Assembly (NCBI GenBank): GCA_014529385.2
Contig: CM043952.1
Coordinates: forward strand, 71,824,799 to 71,888,798
Direction: 5' to 3'
Length of the DNA: 64,000 bases
From: Adiantum capillus-veneris
Lineage: Eukaryota > Streptophyta > Polypodiopsida > Polypodiales > Pteridaceae
A model generated the notes under the pieces. It saw nothing but the letters and a program-made list of their open reading frames with translations. It searched no databases and had not been told where the DNA came from. This document shows positions 1 through 11,378 of this stretch, piece after piece. Position numbers and translations under genes: made by a program. Numbering within the stretch: position 1 is the stretch's first letter; every line of letters begins with the position of its first letter.

Positions 1-1120
1 ATAGATAAATGTGAGCTTGCCCAATCTGCATCTGTGTAGTGAAAAAGACAAAGAAATTGCATAGAATCCAATGTCAGTTGTCATCGATGGACCAAACTAA
101 AATCTGTAGTGCCTTTTAAGTATTTCAATTTTGTTGCAGATCAATTCTTAAGAGAAGGACGTGCAACGTGTTGTCTAAGATAATTAGCAACAAACAAAAT
201 ATCAGAGCAAGTGTTTATGGTAGATATCCAATCAAGTTAGCATAAGGTTGATTTGTGACAAGTTGATCGCCACTGTCAGAAGTGTTCTTCATAGAACTCG
301 CAAGACAAGGTGTGTTGGTCGAATGTGCAGATTCCTGACCAAATTTTTGAATAGTATTTGCAATAGATTTTTGAATAGTATTTGCAATAAACTTTGACTA
401 TCAAAGGAATAAAATACCTTTTGTGCGGTTCTTTGAATCTAAATGCCAAGACACGGGTAGATCTCTCCAAGATCCACCATATCAAATGCACAAGACAATA
501 GCAAATCATTCAAAACAAAGATGATATCATCCACATAAAGAGAAAGAATCACAAAAGTGCTACCTTGGAGCTTTATATATAAGTTGGGATCTGAAGAGCA
601 AGAGATGAATCCTGTGGAGGTGAGAAAAAGATCAAATTTTGTATACCAGGCCCGCGAGCTTCTTTGAGACCATATAGTGACTTATGGGGCTAAGCAACCA
701 GGTATTCTTTACCTGAAATAACAAAGCCTTTCGGCTGTTCCATATAAATATTCTCTTCCAAATCACCATTCAAAAAAGTATTTCACATCCATTTGATGAG
801 CTTCTAAATCAAATTGAACAACAAATGCCAATAAAACTCGAACACTTGTAATGCAAACAACTGGTGAAAAGGTCTCTTGATAATCAACACTAGCAACCTG
901 GGAGTAACCTTTTGCAGCTAAACATGCCTAAAACTTTTTAAAAGATTTATCTACTTTTACCTTTTTCTTATACACCCACTTACACTTAATAGTTGCACGG
1001 CCAGGAGGTAGTTTGGTTAGTATCCATGTACCTTTAGAGATAAGAGAATCCTACTTTTCTTACATAGCCTCTTTCCATTGATCTTTTTGTGGTGAAGAGA
1101 TGGCCTCCTTAAAGTAACGG
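1..1120 (-). pseudogene. Ty1/copia reverse transcriptase remnant
   Basis: Read on the minus strand this is the RT half of a copia polyprotein with many stops and frameshifts. The block just inside 1120 gives the usual pre-RT motif (EAISSPQKDQWKEAM), followed by a WVYKKK-like RT start. The RT active site YVDD is readable at 526-537 and is intact. The matching integrase half lies at 11379-12430; the two halves are separated by insertion of gypsy element A. No 3' LTR of this copia element is inside the window. The family assignment is firm; activity is excluded by the stops. Confidence 0.85.
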
Positions 1121-1321
1121 TGTCGAGAAATTTGCGGTCTTGCCAGGAAAGCACCGGGCTTATGGCTGTGAGGGTTTGTGAGAGAACTCAACAAAAACTA
1201 TATGAAGGAGTTAAACCATAGATGCCATGAAGACTAGGGTTTGGAAAGAAGTGCAATCAAAGAAGACTCACTCTTTCTCTCTTGCATTCACACACACAAA
1301 GAAAGAATGCAAAAGAGAATG

Positions 1322-1534
1322 TCAAAACAATACGAAGATGAAAACATCAAGGCTATGGTCATATCGTATCATGGGTAATATGAAAGGGTTAATGGATGAG
1401 TTAATGGCATTCAATCTTGGCTGACCAAATAGGTTACGAATTGTTCTTTGGAATTGTAGTTTTGTGCTTACCATAATATATATATTTTGTCTAGTGATTG
1501 GGATTAATTGTGTATACAAATCCTCTTGGTTCAT
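1322..1534 (-). CDS. LTR-encoded microprotein, 70 aa (type 2)
   Basis: A 70-codon ORF inside the LTR, ATG at 1534. Its start overlaps the stop of the 72-aa ORF as ATGA (1531-1534). It is a paralogue of that ORF: both have an F-x-R-x-I block near residues 28-32, then LFG-x-x-RLN, then P-x-ILP-x-I-x-Y, then S-x-DV and a hydrophobic last four residues. No signal peptide, zinc site or known domain is recognised. A shorter relative lies in element C at 58350-58502 with the same MN-x-E-x-LY start. An identical protein is encoded in the other LTR (9488-9700). Function unknown; reality as a protein is inferred from conserved start, length and stop. Confidence 0.5.
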   Translation of the reverse strand: MNQEDLYTQLIPITRQNIYIMVSTKLQFQRTIRNLFGQPRLNAINSSINPFILPMIRYDHSLDVFIFVLF

Positions 1535-1749
1535 AGCAAGATAACTACGCTTACATCAAAAGAAAAATTATAGTCTATGAGAGGTAATATGATGGGATCC
1601 GGTGATAGAAGTATTTCATTAAGCCTTTCTGGGCCAAAGAGAAACACTATACGTTGTTGAAAGTGTATTTTTCGGCTAATCCATACGTTAATTCTAATAG
1701 ATCGTACAGAGTGAAAGCGATAGAAATGATCATCATGTGGGTTATTCAT
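1531..1749 (-). CDS. LTR-encoded microprotein, 72 aa (type 1)
   Basis: A 72-codon ORF inside the LTR, downstream of the LTR TATA box in element orientation. Key blocks are IRINV (18-22), ISRKIHFQQR, FG-x-ERLNEIL, ILPLI-x-Y and SFDV before the stop. It matches the 72-aa ORF at 58117-58335 in element C in start position, length and stop position, although the two elements belong to different gypsy lineages. The stop overlaps the start of the next ORF (ATGA). The protein is identical in the other LTR (9697-9915). No known family recognised. Confidence 0.5.
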   Translation of the reverse strand: MNNPHDDHFYRFHSVRSIRINVWISRKIHFQQRIVFLFGPERLNEILLSPDPIILPLIDYNFSFDVSVVILL

Positions 1750-1938
1750 CTAGGATAGTATGTGAGAAATGTAGATATGAGAGAATTGAAGAGATGAGAG
1801 GTTTCCCTCCCAAGCCCTATTCTTGCCCGTAGGCAATAAGGATACTGCGGGGAGAGATGTACCTGTAGCAAAGAGACCCTAGAGAGGATGAATTACTAAG
1901 AATGAGAGAGATAGGCTTGGTTAAGGAGATGAGATTAG

Positions 1939-2104
<166 letters not shown>

Positions 2105-2439
2105 GATTAGAGATGAAAATGAAAACAACAAGAAATCAAGAAAACATCAATGTAGAACACATCTTACTTGAAACCCTTCGGCACCATTATTGATGGGAGA
2201 GAGAAGAAGAGTGGATAATTCCACTTTGATTGATACACCAAGTACAACAACTTCTTTGATTAGAGTTGATCCTCCAAGGATGGCGTACAAGAATGGCTAG
2301 TTTTCCTTTAGGAGAAAGTGTAGGCTTGGGCTTATGTTAATGGGGCTAAGTACAATTAGGCATTACTACTCACTCCCTCAAGAATTCCTCTCATCAATGG
2401 CTTGAATGCTTGAGTTCCTTTCAAGGAAGAAGAGGTCCC

Positions 2440-2450
2440 CTTTTATAGGT
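2440..2450 (-). promoter_or_regulatory. LTR TATA box (element A)
   Basis: Minus strand reads CCTATAAAAGG. It lies well upstream of both microprotein ORFs and the LTR end, as expected for a retroelement promoter, so these ORFs would fall in the R/U5 part of the genomic RNA. Confidence 0.6.
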
Positions 2451-3272
2451 GAAGGGAACCCACAAGGGTTTACACAAGAAGAGAGGAGCCAGTGTGAACA
2501 GGAATTGGAAAAGTTAGAAATGAGCTGTCCCTGCATGATGTGGGCAGACTGGGGTCCAGTATTTTGATCATATCTCCTCAATTGTGGCTCCAAATAAAAA
2601 AGTAAAAATATGGGCAGAAACTTCAGCTCATTAGCTACGATTTTCATTTTAAAATCATTCTCCAATTCGGATTGGAACCTTGTGTAAAAAATTCATCAAA
2701 ATAGGGTCCATTTATGGTAGCAAAAGTCTTCATGTGGTCTCCTTAGCCTTGACTTTCATTTAATTCCAAAGGACACCTCATGCCATATGAAAGCATGACA
2801 TTGCTCCTTAACAAAGTTTTGTAATCATGCTTGCAATAATGCATTAAAATAAGTGTATCTTTGAAATCATGCCTCCTAGTGTCCCACTAGGATTTGATTC
2901 TCTCCTAGTAGCTATTTAAAAAGAAATATAAGAAAAGTATAAAAAATACATAGAATATATATATATTGGAGTTTACCCTAGATATAGGATCTAGCTAGGG
3001 TGTGAGATGATAATGAAATAGTAGAAATAAAGAATCAATGCTTTTTGCCCCAAGTTAAAGAAGCGGAGCTATTGACACTTTTCCCATAGTATTTTTTGAT
3101 GGTAAAGTAAGAATTCATTACCCTTGAGATAAATAATAAGATGAGATAGAAAGCTTATTTTTATACTTACATATGCATATGTACATTATAGGAAATATAA
3201 TTATGTATCTAAAAAGTTACAAGATATCTCTTGTAGCATGTGTTCCCACTATGTACATGTCACAGCACGACA

Positions 3273-3284
3273 TCCACCCCCTCT
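3273..3284 (-). other. Polypurine tract of element A
   Basis: Minus strand AGAGGGGGTGGA, directly next to the LTR start TGTCG. It primes plus-strand DNA synthesis and fixes the element's orientation. Confidence 0.85.
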
Positions 3285-3330
3285 AAACCTGCACATCCTC
3301 CGGTATGTGCCAAATTATTTCTTTGTAAGA

Positions 3331-6300
3331 TCAGCCCTCTTGTACTTCTTCCTTGCTTTCATCTTCACTGGATGATTCCAGAGCTTCATTTTCACTTTGA
3401 TCTTCACCTATGTTTTGCTCTTCTTCCTCATCAGCATTTTCTAGATCATTGTCTCCTCTTCTCTTAAACATTTTGATCCTTTTTCCTGCAATGGGAATCT
3501 TTACTTCTGTGCCATCTAGTTCAGACAAGCTGTAAGTAGCATTTTCATGCACATGTTTTACAACATATGGTCCAAATCATCTTTTTGAAAACTTACGCAT
3601 GACTGTGTGTTGGTTATCAAGGCTACTATCATACACTAAAACCCAGTCACCTTTGTCAATTGCTTTGCTCTTGAGCCGATGTCGCTTATCAAAGTAGTCC
3701 TTCTTTTTCAATCTTGCATTTTTGAGTCGTTCTTTTGCAGCCTCAATGTCTCTAGGTCTTCTCTCTAGTTGCCTTATGCGCAATGCAAGGAGATCTTCCC
3801 TACTAAGCTCCTCTTGCCAAGGTAGTACATTCCATGTGGGAATTGTATCCTCAATCGGCATCACTGGCTTTTGACCATGCATTAGCTCCGCAGGCATGTA
3901 GCCAGTTACTGAGCTATGTGTTGTACGATCAGCCCATAAAGCGTATGGTAACAGTTTTGGCCACTCACCAACTCTTCCTTCGCAAGCCTTGGCCAAAGCT
4001 TTGATGATAGAAGGGTGCCCTCTTTCACTCTTTCCATTGCCTTCAGGGTTGTAAGCTGTAGTAAGAGAAAGCTTGATTCCTAATCTAGAAAAGAACTCCC
4101 TTGCTTCTTCGGCATCCAGTTCACCTCTGTCTGCAGTGATCTTTCCCACACAACCATAACGGCAAATCACCTCATCAAGAAGGTATTTGCACACAGCTTC
4201 TGTGGTTTTAGCTCTTAACGCTCTTCCTTCAACCTGATTAGTTAGGTCCTCTCGTGCAAGAACCAAGTACCTCATCTGCCAGAGTCCTAAAGGCATCGTG
4301 ACTAGATCCACAACCCATTTATAGTGCATGGCTAGTGGATATGTAGGGTGCAATCCATCACGATGTCGAACATTTGAATACATTTGACAAGTTACACATG
4401 ACTCTACAAACTGAGATACATCTTTATACATACCCTTCCACCAGTATTTTTCTTTCAACTTGGAGAAGGTTGCCCACACACCCCTATGTCCAGCCCATAG
4501 ACTCTCATGAAACTCTTGCATGAGCTTTACTTGAGTCTCTTTTTTACATATAACCCTTTGTGGTGTAGCACCCTTTTGTTTAGGATGCTTCCACAAGTAA
4601 CCATCCCTCAAAAAGTAACCATATGCTTTCCTGCGTATCCTCTTGAATTCATGTTCAGACCAATCATCCTGTTTTGTTAGAGTACTCAAGTAGCTTCCAA
4701 TAAGAAGCCAATCACCTTCATAAAGATCTTTCAAGAACAATTCAAGTGGATTAGTCATGTTGACATTGTTACCTTTGACATGAGAGATGGAATAGAACTT
4801 TGTGCCCACATCATCTCCCTCATCAATCATATGTGACTCATCTTCATACCTTGCCCTTGATAGCATATATGCCACTGTATTGACTTTACCTGCAATGTGC
4901 TTAAACTCGGGATTTAAGGACTTAATGTAGGCAATCCACCGCAACATAGCAATGTCTGGTGTTGAGCAGCTTGTAATCATCCCAAGAAGTGGTAGACAAT
5001 CTGTTTCTACAACCACACATGCACCAATTAGGTACTCTTTTCCACTTTTCAAGGCTGTAACCATACCCCATAAATCTCTCTTTATGTGTGGATAGTTTCT
5101 TTGGCGAGCACTTAGTACCTTTGCTCCAAATCTTACCACATACCTGTGTCCTTCTTTGTCATCTTGCCCTATTGCCCATCCAATCCCTGTAGGACTGGTA
5201 TCTACTGTCACAATCACTGGCCTTTGACACTCATAGTCTACCTTTCTCAAAGTCGTTGCTGACTGGAGTAACTCCTTTAGCTTTTTCATGGATTTTACAT
5301 GTGCTTCTGTCCATTTAAACTTTTGATTCTTTCTAAGCAGCTGATAAAGAGGATCAGCTACATGCGCATAATGTGGAATCCAAATAACATAGAAGACACA
5401 TGCTCCCAGAAACCTTCTAACCTCAGTGATGCTAGTGCATGTTTCTTTCATTCTTTGGATGGCATCTACCTTTGATGGACAAGGTTTCCTACCATATGGC
5501 CCGCACATGTGCCCCACAATGAGCACTTCATTGACACCAAACATAGACTTTTTCCCTGACAATGTAAGATTCACTTCTTCCAACCTAGACAAAATTTTAT
5601 CACAATCATTTATGTGATTTACCACAAACCTGCGACATTCCTTGAGATCCAAAGCTTCAACTTTGTCACTTTCTTCACATCCTTTGATAGGCAAATCATC
5701 AATGAAAGGCATTGTGATGTGAGGAATAAAGTCACGTAAGACCTTATTCATCCCATTCATCATATGTGCAACCGAGTTGGTTGCTCCCTGTGGCAAGGTA
5801 CACATCCTTACCAAACCCAAAGGTGTCCTCATGGTTGTCAAGTCTCTGCTTTTGATTGCAAGCTGAAATTGATCATACCCTGAGTAGAGATCCCCCATTG
5901 AGTAGATTGCTCTCCCTGCAAACGCCTCTGCAAATTCATCCACAATTGGACTTGTACCTACATTTCTAATTGTCACCTTGTTCACTGGTTGCATATATTG
6001 GATGAAGCGTAGAGAACCATTCTTCTTTGGAACTGTGAACCACCTGTTTGAGTATGGAGCACAAGAAGGCTCTAAGATTCCCATTTTGATTTTCTCATTC
6101 AGTAGCTCTACTAACTTTGGCAAATGAGCCTTTGGGACCGGAATAGGCCGCAGATTCCAAGGCACATGAGGTATTGTGAAAATTACCATAGGAGCTACAA
6201 TATAAGGATCAACACATCCTATCTCATGTGGCTCAAATGCAAAACCCTTACCATGCTTTGAAAGCATTTTTTTGAAGCACTTTGTCTCCTCCTGTGTTAG

Positions 6301-6780
6301 AAACTCCTCGCAACCAATCTGCAACTCTTGAAAAGACTCCTTTGTGAAGGTATGCCCGATCTTTTTAGGATTCCGCAAAATTGGTTGTAAAGAAGCCTGT
6401 TCAATCTTTTCCCTGTTGTTGGGTGGTAAGGGTGAAGCTACTGGTTTCACCTTCTTTGCTACACTCTTGTATTTAGTTTCAACATGGACTTTTGGGCCAA
6501 CTGTTTGGATTTCTTTAAAGGCTTCTATTACTTGATACATCTCCATAGAGCAAACTTCCACAACTTCATTTTCAAGATGCAAACTAGACCTCATTATAGC
6601 ATCAAGCTCACCCATAGTATCTACAAAAGAAACTTGTTCACACAAACCCAAAACATTTTCAGTAGGCTTTAGCAACCCACTCTTTTTCATGCCTATTTGT
6701 ACATTATGCACATATTGCCTCTCATATCTCTTCAAATCTTCAAGTTTTGTAAAACATACTGATCCATTATTTGTTACCAA
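3331..6780 (-). pseudogene. Element A pol: RT-RNase H-integrase
   Basis: A nearly intact polyprotein segment of 1067 codons (6780-3577) that continues to 3331 past one TGA. RT carries VPKKNG (about residue 250) and an intact FIDD active site at 5695-5706 (about residue 358) followed by LPIKG. RNase H starts near residue 520 (VTVDTSPTG). The integrase has a zinc domain (H-H and CVTC, about 750-800) and a core with the triad in VVDLV, TADRG and KSERGH. The TGA sits at the start of the C-terminal GPY motif and looks like a Trp codon turned to stop. There is no ATG; the segment would be made from gag-pol. The FIDD-LPIKG, EGRALR and ERGH signatures are like those I know from fungal Ty3 elements. 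Confidence 0.9.
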
Positions 6781-6857
6781 GGAGCTCGCTGAAAATGCTT
6801 CACCTATTTTTGGATCACGCGAGACCCTTTTTCTTTTTGTACCACTGCAATCCCGCT

Positions 6858-7343
6858 TTACAATGGTACTTGGCCAAAACCCATCATTTCTCTATGATCA
6901 TGAAACTCTTTGCTTACCTTTGGTAGAGGATGTTCTCTGAGGTTGTCACGATTTCTTTCATGGTTTACACAGACTGTGAGAAATTGGACAGCTCGTTTAC
7001 CATCTTTGCTACGTATTCTAGCATATGCTGAACCATCGTCCATAACCTTTGTTTCCATTTGAACTCCCACAATGTAGGGTTGTCCAAGGATGAGATGATA
7101 TGAAGATGTATCCTATACAAAGAAGTTTTGGTCAATCTTTACATCACCTATTGTCACCTTCAAACCTGGACATGCTGCATACAATTCACCGGATGAATTG
7201 TTTGCCACTTTTACCATCCAACCATGATCTGTGTCCATTGGCCATTTGCACTTGTTGTAGAGACTCTTTGACATTATGTTTATTTCTGAACCATGGTCAA
7301 TCAAGGCAACAAATGGCTCTTCAAGATCACCTACCTTGACCAA
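6858..7343 (-). pseudogene. Element A aspartic protease
   Basis: A retropepsin-like segment. The catalytic loop reads ALIDHGSEINIM (D-H-G-S at 7287-7298) instead of the usual D-T/S-G-A, and the second-half motif LILGQP lies after an in-frame TAG at 7113-7115. The flanking fold reads like an intact family sequence, so D-H-G may be the normal state of this lineage rather than damage. It lies between gag and RT as expected; the frame changes between this segment and pol. Confidence 0.75.
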
Positions 7344-7465
7344 AGTTTCTGTAGTAGCCCTTGCCCAATGACTTCGTGAATACTAACTCCTAGGAATATC
7401 TTCAACTTCTTCATCATCATTTGAGAAATGCACTTGCTTCACTCTCCCACTAGATTGGTAGCATC

Positions 7466-8567
7466 CTACCACAGCTCCATCATTCTCTTTATTTTACAGT
7501 TGCATCCCTTGTGTCTTTGAGGTTCCCCTTCAACCTGTGGACGAGAAACTTCAGCAAGGGTTTGCCTTTTTCTCTTGATGATGTCAATGATCTTCTCATG
7601 GAATTCACGGCTTTGCAATGCCAAGAACTTCTCCCAGAGTAAACTCAATCTTGCTATTCAAGATCCTTTCCTCCAAGACTTTCTTTAAATCTGTAGCAAC
7701 CTCAATATCAGATTGTAATTTATAAGTTGGGCCTTTTGTCTTACCTTTCATTGGCTCTTTCTTCTTTCCTATTGTAGACTCCTCCATGAGTACTTCAGGT
7801 GGAGATGCTCCTTGTGTTGAGGGTGTTTGAGAAGGCATTGAGTCGCTTCTTCCCCCACTTCTAGAAGCTCTTTTTGATGGTCCTTCATCAGCATTCTCAC
7901 GTCTGCGCTTCTCTTCTACAATTGCCTCATTTTGTTGGCATTTTGTAATGTAGGCATGCATTGACAATGAGTCCACTGGATCATTCCATCCTATTTCTAG
8001 ACGTATGCAATCACCTGCTTCATGTAGAATCTCTTTTGTAAGCTTTCCCTTTGTAGCTAATTGCATGACATTTGGCCAAATTTGACCATGATGGTCACTC
8101 ACCTCTTCATCACAAAAATGTTCAATTTTTACTCCATAAGTAGCTGCCTCAACTGAAGAGGTGGCATGCTTGGTTGCCATATCTTCAACAAAGGTTTGCA
8201 TTCCCCCCTTCCCAAAGTTAGTTCTCAAGGGTAGACCTATCTCTCTTAAGTGGATTTTACCATCCTTAAAAAAGACAACATCTTTTGACAAAGCATCACT
8301 AAAATCATCACAATCCCTTCTTACATGGTCTGTACTATCACACCAAATACATCTATTAACAAACCCTTCTTTGGGCTGTTGTCTTTGCCTAGGAAGTGGC
8401 CCTGATGGTTGGCCTTTTTCTTCAAGCTTTGCAAACTTCACCTTCAAGTCACGCATTCCCTTCACAAGCTCGTCTAGCATGGACTCATCAAACTTAGGAG
8501 CGATAAAAGTAGACTTTACCATTTTCTCAGAAGTTGAGATGGAAGGACTTGTAGTGTTTACTACCAT
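7466..8567 (-). pseudogene. Element A gag C-part with zinc knuckle
   Basis: A 320-codon open segment (8567-7605) in the same frame as the upstream gag ORF, separated from it by one TGA. It carries a CCHC knuckle (C-x2-C-x4-H-x4-C, starting RCIWCDSTDH) about 75 residues in, then a conserved block also seen in decayed element B, then a basic Ser-rich stretch. A frameshift near 7630 moves the frame to a short segment ending at 7466 that leads to the protease. Binds genomic RNA in active relatives. Confidence 0.75.
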
Positions 8568-8585
8568 CTTGTCCCTTCTTCTTTG

Positions 8586-9233
8586 TCATTTGGCAAGCAG
8601 TGAGACAGCACCTTCAACCTCATTCCAGTCGGTCTTTAGTCCTTGCTCAGCATCTTTATCTTCAAAAAGAAGCTCCAAATTTTCTTGAAACTCTTTACCT
8701 GCAGCTTGTAAGAAAAGATCTGTCTTCTCTGCATCTAGTGTGGCCCTTTCTGTCCTAGTGAGTTGTGCATAGCGCCGCTCAAATTCCCTAAGTAGTTCTG
8801 TTATTGATAGTCCTTGCTTTGGCTTGACTACCCATTCTAAGAATGTCCTTTTGGTCACTCTCTCAGAGTCCTCCATGAAATATTCCTCCTTTAAAGCTAC
8901 TTTGAGTTCTTCCCAATTTCTCCCATGCCCATCTTTAATTGCCCTAACATGCTCCCTAATTTCTCGAGCAACAACTAGCTCAAAGCTTTGAATCATCTCA
9001 CCTTCTGACACGCGATGCAGCTCTATCTCCTTCACATACTCGCGTAAGTACTTGGTTACATCTTTGCCATTGAACTGATCCATTCTATTGACGATCGCTT
9101 GTATGGCCTTCGTTGTTGAAATCTCCCTTCTTTCAGTAGCATGTTGTTGTTGCATGAACATTGAAAATGCTTGAAAAATTTTCATTGTTGCTGGGTCAAA
9201 ATGCATACCTTGTTGCTCAACATGATCACCCAT
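8586..9233 (-). CDS. Element A gag (capsid part)
   Basis: Starts at the ATG at 9231-9233 (the open frame runs four codons further up but with no other ATG). About 215 residues: a Gln-rich N-terminus, then a capsid-like helical domain with VTKYLREYVKE, the E-x-YF-x-EDSERVTKRTFLEW block and a LLREFERRYAQL helix. It ends at an in-frame TGA; the frame reopens at 8567. It begins 28 bases past the PBS, so it is the first gag-pol reading frame of the element, but not the first ORF of the RNA if the LTR microproteins are counted. Confidence 0.85.
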   Translation of the reverse strand: MGDHVEQQGMHFDPATMKIFQAFSMFMQQQHATERREISTTKAIQAIVNRMDQFNGKDVTKYLREYVKEIELHRVSEGEMIQSFELVVAREIREHVRAIKDGHGRNWEELKVALKEEYFMEDSERVTKRTFLEWVVKPKQGLSITELLREFERRYAQLTRTERATLDAEKTDLFLQAAGKEFQENLELLFEDKDAEQGLKTDWNEVEGAVSLLAK

Positions 9234-9260
9234 GGTTACCCACAAAATCTCACCCTAGCA

Positions 9261-9280
9261 GATTCGCGTCAGGTTCACCA
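9261..9280 (-). other. Primer binding site candidate of element A
   Basis: Minus strand TGGTGAACCTGACGCGAATC, 6 bases inside the LTR end at 9287. The TGG start fits a tRNA CCA end. I cannot match it to a plant tRNA from memory: it is neither the iMet (TGGTATCAGAG) nor the Asp type. Confidence 0.55.
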
Positions 9281-9487
9281 AAAATATGTTGAGAAATTTG
9301 CGGTCTTGCCAGGAAAGCACCGGGCTTATGGCTGTGAGAGTTTGTGAGAGAACTCAACAAAAACTATATGAAGGAGTTAAACCATAGATGCCATGAAGAC
9401 TAGGGTTTGGAAAGAAGTGCAATCAAAGAAGACTCACTCTTTCTCTGTTGCATTCACACACACAAAGAAACAACGCAAAAGAGAATG

Positions 9488-9700
9488 TCAAAACAATACG
9501 AAGATGAAAACATCAAGGCTATGGTCATATCGTATCATGGGTAATATGAAAGGGTTAATGGATGAGTTAATGGCATTCAATCTTGGCTGACCAAATAGGT
9601 TACGAATTGTTCTTTGGAATTGTAGTTTTGTGCTTACCATAATATATATATTTTGTCTAGTGATTGGGATTAATTGTGTGTACAAATCCTCTTGGTTCAT
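9488..9700 (-). CDS. LTR-encoded microprotein, 70 aa (type 2)
   Basis: Same protein as 1322-1534. The one base difference I see between the two LTR copies in this ORF (a TAT/TAC tyrosine codon) is silent. Starts at 9700 by ATGA overlap with the stop of the preceding ORF. In the 5' LTR this ORF lies about 200 bases before the LTR end and 255 before the gag ATG, so it would be in the 5' leader of the genomic RNA. Confidence 0.5.
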   Translation of the reverse strand: MNQEDLYTQLIPITRQNIYIMVSTKLQFQRTIRNLFGQPRLNAINSSINPFILPMIRYDHSLDVFIFVLF

Positions 9701-9915
9701 AGCAAGATAACTACGCTTACATCAAAAGAAAAATTATAGTCTATGAGAGGTAGTATGATGGGATCCGGTGATAGAAGTATTTCATTAAGCCTTTCTGGGC
9801 CAAAGAGAAACACTATACGTTGTTGAAAGTGTATTTTTCGGCTAATCCATACGTTAATTCTAATAGATCGTACAGAGTGAAAGCGATAGAAATGATCATC
9901 ATGTGGGTTATTCAT
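9697..9915 (-). CDS. LTR-encoded microprotein, 72 aa (type 1)
   Basis: Same protein as 1531-1749; the one base change I see within the ORF (TTA/CTA leucine) is silent. It is the first sizeable ATG ORF after the AT tract in element orientation. See the C-element homologue at 58117-58335. Confidence 0.5.
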   Translation of the reverse strand: MNNPHDDHFYRFHSVRSIRINVWISRKIHFQQRIVFLFGPERLNEILLSPDPIILPLIDYNFSFDVSVVILL

Positions 9916-10104
9916 CTAAGATAGTATGTGAGAAATGTAGATATGAGAGAAGTGAAGAGATGAGAAGTTTTCCTCCCAAGCCCTATTCTTGCCCGTAGGC
10001 AATAAGGATACTGCGGGGAGAGATGTACCTGTAGCAAAGAGAACCTAGAGAGGATGAATTACTAAGAATGAGAGAGATAGGCTTGGTTAAGGAGATGATA
10101 TTAG

Positions 10105-10105
<1 letters not shown>

Positions 10106-10201
<96 letters not shown>

Positions 10202-10206
10202 TATAT
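10106..10206. repeat. (AT)n microsatellite in LTR
   Basis: About 100 bp of AT dinucleotide with a few ACAT interruptions, the shorter partner of 1943-2100. Confidence 0.97.
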
Positions 10207-10544
10207 GTTGGATTAGAGATGAAAATGAAAACAACAAGAAATCAAGAAAACATCAATGTAGAACACATCTTACTTGAAACCCTTCGGCACCATTATTGAT
10301 GGGAGAGAGAAGAAGAGTGGATAATTCCACTTTGATTGATACACCAAGTACAACAACTTCTTTGATTAGAGTTGATCCTCCAAGGATGGCGTACAAGAAT
10401 GGCTAGTTTTCCTTTAGGAGAAAGTGTAGGCTTGGGCTTATGTTAATGGGGCTAAGTACAATTAGGCATTACTACTCACTCCCTCAAGAATTCCTCTCAT
10501 CAATGGCTTGAATGCTTGAGTTCCTTTCAAGGAAGAAGAGGTCC

Positions 10545-10555
10545 CCTTTTATAGG
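10545..10555 (-). promoter_or_regulatory. LTR TATA box (element A, 5' LTR)
   Basis: Minus strand CCTATAAAAGG, as in the other LTR. Expected to drive the genomic RNA of the element. Confidence 0.6.
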
Positions 10556-11378
10556 TGAAGGGAACCCACAAGGGTTTACACAAGAAGAGAGGAGCCAGTG
10601 TGAACAGGAATTGGAAAAGTTAGAAATGAGCTGTCCCTGCATGATGTGGGCAGACTGGGGTCCAGTATTTTGATCATATCTCCTCAATTGTGGCTCCAAA
10701 TAAAAAAGTAAAAATATGGGCAGAAACTTCAGCTCATTAGCTACGATTTTCATTTTAAAATCATTCTCCAATTCGGATTGGAACCTTGTGTAAAAAATTC
10801 ATCAAAATAGGGTCCATTTATGGTAGCAAAAGTCTTCATGTGGTCTCCTTAGCCTTGACTTTCATTTAATTCCAAAGGACACCTCATGCCATATGAAAGC
10901 ATGACATTGCTCCTTAACAAAGTTTTGTAATCATGCTTGCAATAATGCATTAAAATAAGTGTATCTTTGAAATCATGCCTCTTAGTGTCCCACTAGGATT
11001 TGGTTCTCTCCTAGTAGCTATTTAAAAAGAAATATAAGAAAAGTATAAAAAATACATAGAATATATATATATTGGAGTTTACCCTAGATATAGGATCTAG
11101 CTAGGGTGTGAGATGATAATGAAATAGTAGAAATAAAGAATCAATGCTTTTTGCCCCAAGTTAAAGAGGCGGAGGTATTGACACTTTTCCCATAGTATTT
11201 TTTGATGGTAAAGTAAGAATACATTACCCTTGAGATAAATAATAAGATGAGATAGAAAGCTTATTTTTATACTTACATATGCATATGTACATTATAGGAA
11301 ATATAATTATGCATCTAAAAAGTTACAAGATATCTCTTGTAGCATGTGTTCCCACTATGTACATGTCACAGCACGACA

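Larger units (their letters stand above)
9287..11378 (-). repeat. 5' LTR of element A
   Basis: About 2092 bp, TGTTGAGAAA to GCACGACA. Same content as 1121-3272: TATA box near 10546-10554, a ~100 bp AT tract (10106-10206), and two microprotein ORFs between the TATA box and the LTR end. As the upstream LTR of the element it would drive the genomic RNA. Confidence 0.93.

Noticed and set aside
2378-2665. 95-aa frame in the A LTR, repeated at 10484-10771
   Set aside because: It overlaps the TATA box and runs through the presumed transcription start; conservation is explained by LTR identity alone, and no homologue is seen in C.
5426-6940. Plus-strand frames across the A pol region
   Set aside because: Antisense shadows of a well-supported minus-strand pol; no motifs of their own.
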